The translations under genes were made by a program, and so were the position numbers. 64,000 bases of DNA. It comes from Sipunculus nudus. Its lineage: Eukaryota > Annelida > Sipuncula > Golfingiida > Sipunculidae. The stretch's first letter is position 1, and the number at the start of each line of letters is the position of its first letter. The notes beneath the pieces are model-generated. The model did not search any database. It saw only the letters and a program-made list of their open reading frames with translations, and was not told where the DNA came from. The stretch lies in assembly GCA_026874595.1 (NCBI GenBank), contig CM049311.1, positions 21,568,676-21,632,675 of the forward strand. Direction: 5' to 3'. Positions 36,830 to 64,000 of this stretch are shown piece after piece.

Positions 36830-37245
36830 ACTCAAGTTTGGAAGATCCTGTCTTGTACTCGGAGATAAGGACTCGTTAAATCAGGCTGAGTCCATCTTAA
36901 GTCCATTAGGAAAAAAGCTCTGTCTCATGCTATAAAAACTTACATACGTGCTCGAAGTACCAACAGAATATTAGGCCTACTATACTAAAGAGACTGTGTT
37001 TACCAAGCTTTATTTCGGCATCGGAAGCTAACTATAATAAAAATTCAAGTAAAGGCATGTGTAAACCAGCACAATATATACACATGATAAGAAACAATTT
37101 CCATTTAAAGTTTGTTTTAAAAAGGAGATATGTATTAGACTCGGACTTTCATTCGGATTTTATGCGACTCGTAAATGATGAAGGTGGGCTTGGCTCTTAC
37201 TTCAAGGACTCGGTCTTTGACTCGGATGTTGTGGACATATATGAA
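36830..37245 (+). repeat. GACTCG/GACTTT-rich repeat patches, copies 2-3
   Basis: Two patches, about 36830-36905 and 37130-37245, contain TTGTACTCGGAGATAAGG, TAGACTCGGACTTTC and AAGGACTCGGTCTTTGACTC. The motif vocabulary is that of 27710-27870. The 64-codon frame at 37057-37251 is an artefact of it. Confidence 0.55.
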
Positions 37246-37249
37246 TTTT

Positions 37250-38622
37250 AATAACTATATTGACATATCATATCAGTTTAAATAACAGCTTTACGTAAAA
37301 TTGTATTATGAAATATAAATTTAAATATTCTTTTATGTAAGAGAGTTGGTATATTTACAAACAGGTCTGTGTAAATTTCTCAAGCTATATTCTTCCTGTA
37401 ATTCTGTATAATTTAAGTATTGTTTTGCCATTTTGAACTTAATCAACAATCTGTACAAAGTTTTTTCAGGAGGTAAATCTAATTTTCCTTCATGCATAAC
37501 CAAAAGGTGAATGACAAAAGAAATTAGAGGCCAGATATGCAAGGGGCGCGGACAGGAGATGAGCTATTAGACGGAAGGAAATGCCTTCTTTCAACTGGAT
37601 GTTGGAACGCCGACGACGAAACAACCACAAGAAATTGGCTTAGACGTGAAGAACTCCTGAACTAGCTGAAGCTTTGGTTCACTGCTCCTTGGAATCGCGT
37701 GGACAGAATGAGGGGACAAATTGACTGCCGGCCGTTGTTAGTCCTCAACTGGCAGAAGACTCGGTCTGTGTTGACTACAAACCCGATTACATCGGATTCT
37801 TTTTTAGACCATGCCATAGAGAAGCTAATGACTACACAGACATTCTCCTTTATAAACCTCACACTGTCACAAATCATTCATATAAGATGCCTCCGTAATA
37901 TAGGTGTTATAACAAACACCACGTACCGTCACATCATTCATCCAAGCTGGTCTGTTACATACAAAATGTGACAAAACATTGACTCCCAGGAAAGTATCAT
38001 ATATATTATTTCGTACAGAAAAATAACACTATGTAATAAGTGAAATTACTTATATTGATTTTTAAACACACGAAACGCATGATTGAAAGCTAGGTTGAGC
38101 GCTTGTTACTAAAGTGTGTCTAAAGGGTTGTGTTGCAAGGACTTCCGAGACTTAATTGGGCGAGACTCTGACCGCATGGATATTGGAATCTTTATGGTAG
38201 GTTTAATAAAGAGTCCGATTTAATCTTGCTATGATTGTCACATAAGATCTTGGTCGAGCGATCCTGTACAGGAGCGTATATCTGCGATCTATTGGTCTGC
38301 AGCTTTTGTGTATCTTTTAGACACAGAAAACCCGGGCGGGCGACGGAATTCACCATTTGGAAGTAGAATTCAGGATAATAAAACACTGAAAAAATGAATG
38401 GATCAAATAATCAGTAGCTTATTAATGCTAGAAAAAAGACATGAACACTCTCATATGGATTGTACGCCTTATCCCATTACCCTTTAAACACTTTTCAAAA
38501 CTCCCTTGCGGGTCTGAATATGAAAAAAAAAATAAATAAAATTGTATACTTTTCCTTTAATAAAGTGGCGTCAATTTATCTTCCAGGGTGGGGGTATGAC
38601 TCGCAGACACACACAAACACAC

Positions 38623-38680
<58 letters not shown>

Positions 38681-38797
38681 TTTTAGCGTCTGCATAAATA
38701 TGAAAATAAACAAAGGGTAACCAAAAACCTACAGGCGAGACAACCCATGGGACAAACTTGCATGTCATTATATAAGTAGATATTTCTCGTAGATATA
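37250..38797. other. non-coding
   Basis: A (TA)n tract preceded by (CA)n lies at about 38605-38678; minus and plus frames through it are artefacts. Nothing else recognised. Confidence 0.45.
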
Positions 38798-40172
38798 GTA
38801 TCCCGAAAAAATTAACCCCCCCCTCCCATCTTCAGCAGCATTTACTGCCACTTGGCAAGCGGCTATGGTTTCTTCCATTTATCAACTTGAGAAACAATAT
38901 TTTTCACCAAATATGGGGGCCAAAATGATGAATAACTCTTGAGGAAAGAGCATTAATTCGTTTTACGGATATGGGAAGGTAGGTGGCGCCACCTGTCTGG
39001 TTTACGAGAAAATTTTCAAAGATGGATGGACATGCCAGGTTTAAGACCCATACCTTGAACCACTCCAAAGATATGAGAAATTTTCACCCAAAGCACATGT
39101 ACAGATGGCCGCCACGGCAAAATTATTGCAGATGGTGCAACCAGTCTTAAGTACAATATGGAGGAGTCCAAGATCCATGGATATGCACAATTTCAGGCCA
39201 ATAGGGCAAATTACTCCTGAGAAAAGCATTAATTGATTTAACGGAAACGGGAAGGTAGGTGGCGCCAACTGTTTGGTTTACGAGAAAACCTTCCAAGATA
39301 GATAGACATGACAGATTTAAGACCCATAACTTGAACCACTCCAGAGATATGAGCAATTTTCACCCAAAGCAAATGTACAGATTGACGTCACGCCAAAACG
39401 ATTGCAGATGGCGCCACCAGTCTTGAGTACAAGATGGAGGAGTCCAAGATCTAGGGATATGCACATTTTCAGGCCAATAGGGCAAATCACTCCTCAGAAA
39501 AGGGAATTAATTTATTTGACAAAAACGGGAAGGTAGTGGCCCCAACTGTCTGGTTTACTAGAAAACTTTCCTAGATGGATGGACTTGCTAAATTTCAGAC
39601 CAATACCTTGAACCACTCCGGTGATAAGAGTTATTTTCAACGAAAGCACACGTACGGAAGGACGCCACACAATTACGATTGCAGATAGCGCCTCCAGTCT
39701 TGAGTACAAGATGGAGGTATCCAAGACCAATGGACATGCACAATTTCGGCCCAATCTTTCCATCAGTTTTAGACTTATAGTGCTCACAGTACTGTTAAGT
39801 GGCAATGATAGGGTATTGGCGCGTAAACAAGAAAAGGACAGAAGGTGACGCCACCTGTCTGTCACAGAAACTAAAGCTATCCAAAATCTTCGATCAATTT
39901 GATTTCTGGACCAATCTTTGCATTCCTTATTGAGGTATTTATAATTTTGTCTAATTTTCACCATAAATGGCAGTATTCAAGGTCAAGGTCACTCTCCTGT
40001 TTCAGGTCATAAACCCATTTTAAAAAAGCTTCGTTCTCTCACCCATATCTATGAACATGTCAAGTTTGGTAAAGATTCATAAAATATTTTTTGAGTTGTC
40101 GCGTCTAAACGAAATTTCTGCGGCGGAGCGACCGTGCTTAAACCATAGTATCCCGACTTTGTCTGGGGATAC
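38798..40172 (+). mobile_element. Satellite-bearing composite element, member A
   Basis: The left end GTATCCC at 38798 is followed by a C-run and CACTTGGCAAGCGGCTATGG, matching the left arm of member B at 54994. The interior holds three tandem units of about 277 bp, marked by GGGAAGGTAG at 38973, 39249 and 39527, plus a diverged remainder. Each unit carries GGTGGCGCCAMC-like and ATATGAG...TTTTCACCCAAAGCA blocks. The right arm CTGCGGCGGAGCGACCGT... ends in a hairpin, GTATCCC (40148-40154) and GGGATAC (40166-40172), with TGTCTGGGGATAC as terminus. It is non-coding; the 150-codon minus frame 39512-39964 is a satellite shadow. Comparable in architecture to satellite-carrying Helitron-like non-autonomous elements of bivalves, but identity is not established. 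Confidence 0.75.
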
Positions 40173-41284
40173 AATTAGAAGGGGACCTTATTTCAATTTG
40201 ATCATATCCATGCCAGGGATTAAATCTAAGAATAAATAAAATTTCGTTAAAATATCTAAGCTACGGTTCTTTAAACATGTGCATCTGGCATTTGTTGCAT
40301 TACTATTGATTTGTCAATTTCTATGGAACAAACTAACAGTATGCATTCTGTAAGATGAAGTAAATATCACATCAACAAATCAGAACCCCGATATGTGAAT
40401 GAAATTCCCATGTATATAGCTGAGTTATGTTTAGGAGGTTTATTCCCACGAGTTAGTTTGTGGCTTCCATGATTAAAGTGTTCCTTGAGTTCCGATCAGA
40501 ATGCAATTCAGTAAAAACAGTCCCGACATGGAAGGCACTAATGGAGGTCTTGTGTACTTAGAAGTTTACAGATTATAAAGCTCTTTCATAAATGAAGTTG
40601 TTTTCGTAAAGTAACGTGTACAACACTATAACATTGACGCGTGAATGAGAATGTAATTAAATAAAAAATGGAGTTAGACTCCTCCGTTTTAAAGTTTTAA
40701 TTTATCAAGTATGATATTACGTTGAAGCTTTTAAAGAACTTCAACAGAAACTAATTTGCATCAGGTTCAAATGCTATATAATTAGCTTATAAATGGGGCG
40801 TGGAAGTATTTTGTGATGGTTTGTAATTACTAAATAGGGGACAAGTTTTCATCTCCAGCCAGGTAATTGAGATGGAAATTGTAGAGGGCTATTGTTACTT
40901 ATTAGTGATACGTAAATTACAGAGTAATAAGGGTATTAATCATCTAAATATTGTTCCCGAGTCAGATGGAAATAAGAGCACCGCAGTTTGGAAAGGCGCT
41001 GAAATAAAAATAAGTGTATCTTGAGGAATTCCTGTAATACGAGAGTACGATAATTGACGAAGAAGTGCTCTAAATTTACAAAAGCTTCAAGAATTTCCAG
41101 CCCATCCCATCTCAGATTACGGTTTATTTTACTATTTATACAGAAAGAGCCACACCCTCCTATTATATATTCTAGCATGGTGGTATATATTTGCATGGAA
41201 GCATATTTTAAGGTAAATATGTTTTATACAACGTGTTTGAATAATAATTTGGACTTAATTTTTATTGTTTAATCCATTTCAATG
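40173..41284. other. non-coding
   Basis: A/T-rich sequence between two repeats. Open frames 40936-41196 (minus) and 41054-41272 (plus) overlap on opposite strands and lack motifs. Nothing supported. Confidence 0.4.
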
Positions 41285-41530
41285 CATGCGGGCACAACAC
41301 ACAGTCGAGGCTCGATCCCCGGCGTGGCTATGACAGTGGGTTGAAGTGGCCCGTCCCAGGCCGGTTGTTTCCTCCGGGTCCACATTTATCCTTCACCTTC
41401 AAAGACTAACAAACGCCACCAATTGAGCCATGGAGAGTGCCTCGTATTAGTCATACCATGAAGATACATTGTAACTTTTATCAACCTGGTCATAATCACC
41501 AGTTGTCCATTGGTGAAAAATAAATGAAGT
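41285..41530 (+). mobile_element. SINE-like element, B-box only
   Basis: A B-box-like GAGGCTCGATCCCCGG lies at about 41304, followed by a body with GGCCGGTTGTTTCCTCCGGG at about 41361 and a 3' end around GGTGAAAAATAAATGAAG. No clear A-box, so probably 5'-truncated. The internal 'gtttcctccgggt' phrase is one I associate with invertebrate SINE-type repeats; that recognition is tentative. Confidence 0.45.
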
Positions 41531-42932
41531 TTAGTCCTTAGCACACGTGTATTTATCGTTTTTTTTTTAATGTATTAACATATCATATGCGAAGCACATA
41601 TTCTTCTGTGTAAGACGCAGCTATAGATATTTTGAAAAAATTCCGCAACATTTTCTTGTTCCGCACAGATCGTTCTGGGACCGATTTTTGGTGGTCGTTT
41701 ACGGACAAATGTTGATGGAGCGAAGTCCTGAACGTGACGTCATATGCTAGGGGATTTCAACATAATTTACACGTTTACATAATTTAAATGTTCTTTCAGT
41801 CTGTCTATCAGGTTTAGATATTTAAAAATATTGATTCTCCAAATGATAGGATAAACTTGCATGCACAAGTGAGAGACACAAAAAAAAATGTATGGTTCTC
41901 AGGCACTTTTTTCATAAATCAGTGCAGACGGGCAGTATTTTATTTTTTTACCTGTTTCGATAAAAATGTCATATTATCAGGGAAAAGCATGAAAATAACA
42001 TTTTTTTGCTAAACAGGTTAAAGCACTACATAATTTGTATTATTTATCTTCTTGAAAGATATAAATCAAAATAAAAATTTTTTAAGCGGAAGGGGGGGGG
42101 GGGGGGTTAAAATTGACGGGGGCAGTGCCTGAGAACCATACCTTTTATTTTTTTGGCATCAACAGTATGATTCTGTTACAATGTGATGAACATTATTTGT
42201 AAGGAACAAATATACCTGATTCTAGTGATCTACTTTCAATAATGTTTCAAACTGGAAACAATATATGGCCTTATATGTAATTCTTGTTTGGTTTAAACAA
42301 AATCCTTGGAGTACACTCTTTCTTGATATCTTCCTTCTAAATGCACAATGGGACTCCTAAACCTTTATATGTTTATACAAAATAGTCCCTTTTGTGCATT
42401 TAAAGATTTAAAGTTGGAACTGTATTGTGAGCAACCTACCATATTAGCATTATCCAATGGAAGCTCAAATAGAAGCAACACCAGTCTGGCAGATCTCCAC
42501 TCAAGACAGCAGCTCTCAAACATAGTTTTTTAAAGAACAGGAGCGTCAATACAGGGGGATGGGTTTATATAACACCCCTACTTTTTGGCGGGGGGGGGGG
42601 GGGGGTGGTCAATGTAACCCCCCCCCAACACTATTCAGAGAACAATATTCATAAATTGTATATGAAATATAGCAATAAATAAAATTCTAGACTTTGGTTC
42701 CATTTATGAGTTCACTAAATGAAATATTATATATATATTATTATATAAATATATATGAAATATAAACCTGGTTTACAATTGACATATACTGGAAACATAA
42801 TAACTTATTTGCTAAAACCTTATACTTAATTGTAATATATATTGTAATTATATTTGAAATGTGTCAAACCAATGCTAAAAAGGTAAATATATATACATAT
42901 ACATACATACATACTTTTGTGTCACCACTGTT
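41531..42932. other. non-coding, G/C runs
   Basis: A TGACGTCA palindrome is at 41735-41742. G-runs are at about 42092-42106 and 42590-42605, the latter followed by a C9 run near 42620. A (CATA)n tract is near 42893. No gene recognised. Confidence 0.4.
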
Positions 42933-43010
42933 AAAGGGACATAATCAGGAGCAATATTGTGCCTACTCTTTCACACTATCAGTTTAGTTTTGCTTTATAC
43001 AAACGTTTAT
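42933..43010 (+). mobile_element. Unclassified interspersed repeat, fragment
   Basis: ATAATCAGGAGCAATATTGT through GTTTTGCTTTATACAAAC closely matches the first block of the element at 3076. Only the first ~70 bases are present; the rest diverges at once, so it is truncated. Confidence 0.65.
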
Positions 43011-44351
43011 ACTGACGTTCTATTTGTAAATGATTACCTGACCTAGCCTGATAATCAACGCAAACTCCCAGTTTTTTTACACAAGTGTTTAGATTATTGG
43101 AATGTAAAATCCATGTGACTAGAAGAATAAAGTAAAACTATATGAGTAATGGGTGGAAAAAAAGCTATTTTTAACAACAAAAATATCTACAAGGGGTTCA
43201 TGACCCACAGCACTAAGCGAGATTAAACATTTAGAAATACTACATAAACCTACAGTTACTCTACATATAAAGATTAAAACTTACTAAACAAATTCTGCAA
43301 CTGTATGTCATTGTAAATTTCTAAAAAAAATTCAGAAATGTGTGTGAAATATATTTAATATTAACACACTTTTTCACAAGCATTTCAGTTCTGATGCTCA
43401 ATAACAACTGTGACACCATTCTGTTTATCCACAATGGTAAAGGATATAATTTTTTTACGCAGTGTCCAAATGATCTAACCACAGGTGAGTGTAAAAACGT
43501 TTGACATTTCATGAAAAAGCAAAAAGTTTAGTTAAACAAGGTTGGTCCCATTAAGTTCTTCTTCAGGTCCCATAAATTCTGTTTTATACATATGTAAATT
43601 TCATAAAAATAATTATATTTAGAGATTACAAGTCCTGATTAATAAATAATATATTTATGTATATAAAATTCAGTACACAGTATAACTTATGTTCAACAAA
43701 GTGGACGGATTATTATCACCATCATTGTCACCTTCATAACTGATAAAACATATGTTTCATCTTGGACACTGATATTCATCTTGGACATAAAAATATCAAC
43801 ATAACAGACCAAACCAAAAAAACTATTCACAATACATAGATATGCAAGACAAGATTACACATTAAAAAGTGTCCTCTTGAAATGTAACATGGTAAAGGCA
43901 GGATTAACCAATTGCATTGTCTGCGGGCAGGCATATCTTGGACCTTCATGCTAATTATTATCATTGGCAAACCAAAGAACATATCAGGTAAACACTTGGT
44001 CATCAATGTATGCAGGTAAGTTGTTATCAATGGGCAATCATTCATCTTAAGGTAATTACTGGACGTCGTGAGAAAAAAATTTTTGGTTCTAATGAGATCA
44101 GTCAAACCTGTCAATTTTGTAACTGACTGTCATAAGGCCCTTGATGCTAGAGAACTTACTGATGATGATAGGTGAAGTCGGATTTTTGGTTGGCTGATAA
44201 TAAAATACATACCAGGTATACAGAAGAGTCTTGATTTAAAATTATGTTCAGAAGACAATCTCGCATGACAGAACACTCACATGTAGTGCTTGACACTAAT
44301 TCAGGTGGCACAAAATAAATAGCACTTTATGATATGTGATATTTATATAAA
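43011..44351 (-). other. Probable 3' UTR/downstream region of the CAPS2-like gene
   Basis: Sequence downstream of the stop of the minus-strand gene. No AATAAA was found close to the stop on the minus strand; an ATTAAA lies at 43354-43359 (minus), which would give a 3' UTR of about 1 kb. The transcript end cannot be fixed from sequence. Frames 43321-43512 and 43827-44114 lack motifs. Confidence 0.3.
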
Positions 44352-63289
<18,938 letters not shown>

Positions 63290-63479
63290 CTGCAGAAACA
63301 ACCTGGATTAACATCTCTAGCTCTAAACTGTCTTACAAGTGTAACTGTATACATGGTGTGCGGCATGTACTACATGCATGGTAGTATATTCATTACAGTA
63401 CAGTTTTATATTTCATTGAATAATATTATGATACAACAGTATATTCTTAACAAAAGCACTGAAAAAGTGCACATTTGAT

Positions 63480-63885
63480 GTGAAGGTAATACAGGTGAGA
63501 AACTCTATTAGTAAATATGTATAATGAGTCTCATGTTAATCCATAAGATTTTTGGTAAATCACCAAGGTGCCTCCAAAGTCCACTGACCTCTGACCTCAT
63601 TAAATATGCACTGATTTTGCTGGAAATTGAATATAGGTGAAAAATTTTATTGGTAACCATTTCTGAGTTTGATCAAAATCCTTCATATTCTTCGGAAGTT
63701 ATCCCGGCAACACCACAAAGTAGCCTAGTGACCCATGACCTTATTAAATATGAGTGGATGCTGCCCATAGTGAAACTTGGGGGAGACTCTCTGTTGGTAA
63801 GTTGTTATGGTTAGTTTTGTGAAAATCCATCAAAGTTCTGGTAAGTTATCACAGCGACACTAAAAGTTAACGGACAGACAGATGG
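63480..63885 (+). repeat. 145-bp-period array, third locus (degenerate)
   Basis: TGACCTCATTAAATATG at 63592 and TGACCTTATTAAATATG at 63736 mark units 144 bases apart; a partial unit precedes them. The array ends in ACGGACAGACAGATGGAAGG, like the arrays at 54503 and 57480. Located upstream of the first exon in view, in the next intron or 5' flank. No gene seen between here and the window end. Confidence 0.55.
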
Positions 63886-64000
63886 AAGGACCATGGGTAT
63901 ACCGTCATATGACAGGTGTATAAAAAATACTTGAATTCATCTTTCAGTGTAAAAATTATGATGTGCTGTGTATAATGTATTTGTTTAATAATCTATCCCA

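Noticed and set aside
39512-39964. 150-codon minus-strand open frame
   Set aside because: It lies across the 277-bp satellite units of member A and reflects repeat composition; it has no domain and breaks in sister units.
63290-63301. ATG at 63299-63301 as the start of the CAPS2-like protein
   Set aside because: It lies upstream of a strong TTTCTGCAG splice acceptor, within intronic sequence; family proteins extend further N-terminally.

Overview
This is eukaryotic, animal-type DNA: GT-AG introns, very low coding density, many A/T-rich stretches, (TA)n microsatellites, G/C homopolymer runs, SINE-, LINE- and MITE-like elements. The repeat vocabulary (satellite-bearing elements with conserved ends, GTGACCTTGACCTTTGACC-type arrays, GGACGGACAGACGG runs, a PHD-plus-esterase CR1-like LINE) suggests a lophotrochozoan, most likely a mollusc such as a bivalve. 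That placement is inference, not proof.

Only one host gene can be built with confidence. It lies on the minus strand from 63289 down to 44352: twelve phase-compatible coding exons joining into 461 codons plus a stop, encoding the C-terminal part of a calcyphosin-2 (CAPS2)-like EF-hand protein. Its 5' exons lie beyond the right edge. Its introns hold most of the repeats of the right half: a 278-bp-period satellite element (about 45510-46914), an inverted interspersed repeat (46935-47611), a CAGGG-ended MITE (48315-48719), a two-unit repeat ending in a 14-bp hairpin (53270-54605), a TIR-flanked 145-bp-period element (54994-56691), a second 145-bp array (57050-57545), a pogo/Tigger-like MITE (61183-61562) and a third degenerate array (63480-63885).

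The left half has no convincing host gene. From left to right it holds a diverged ~1.5-kb tandem duplication (366-3620) whose second unit is split by an interspersed repeat; a decayed coding relic with finger-like 78-bp repeats (9544-10122); a small MITE with TIRs and a perfect 5-bp target-site duplication (10304-10564); and a CR1-like LINE (about 10810-15254, minus strand) with two intact overlapping ORFs. A long A/T-rich stretch follows with a cluster of inverted octamer palindromes (18898-19160) and a possible solo LTR (25013-25684).

The middle (30-42 kb) is mostly unremarkable, with a second copy of the 5-bp-TSD MITE (34734-34939), two tRNA-derived SINE-like elements (36144-36418 and 41285-41530), copies of a GACTCG/GACTTT-rich repeat, and a third member of the satellite-bearing element family (38798-40172).

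The most unusual signal is the family of composite repeats at 38798-40172, 45510-46914 and 54994-56691. They share end sequences (GTATCCC, TGTCTGGGGATAC) but carry expandable internal arrays built from roughly 139-145-bp half-units arranged as dimers. In one member these carry repeated perfect DR1-type nuclear-receptor sites; in the other two they carry a 14-bp palindrome.
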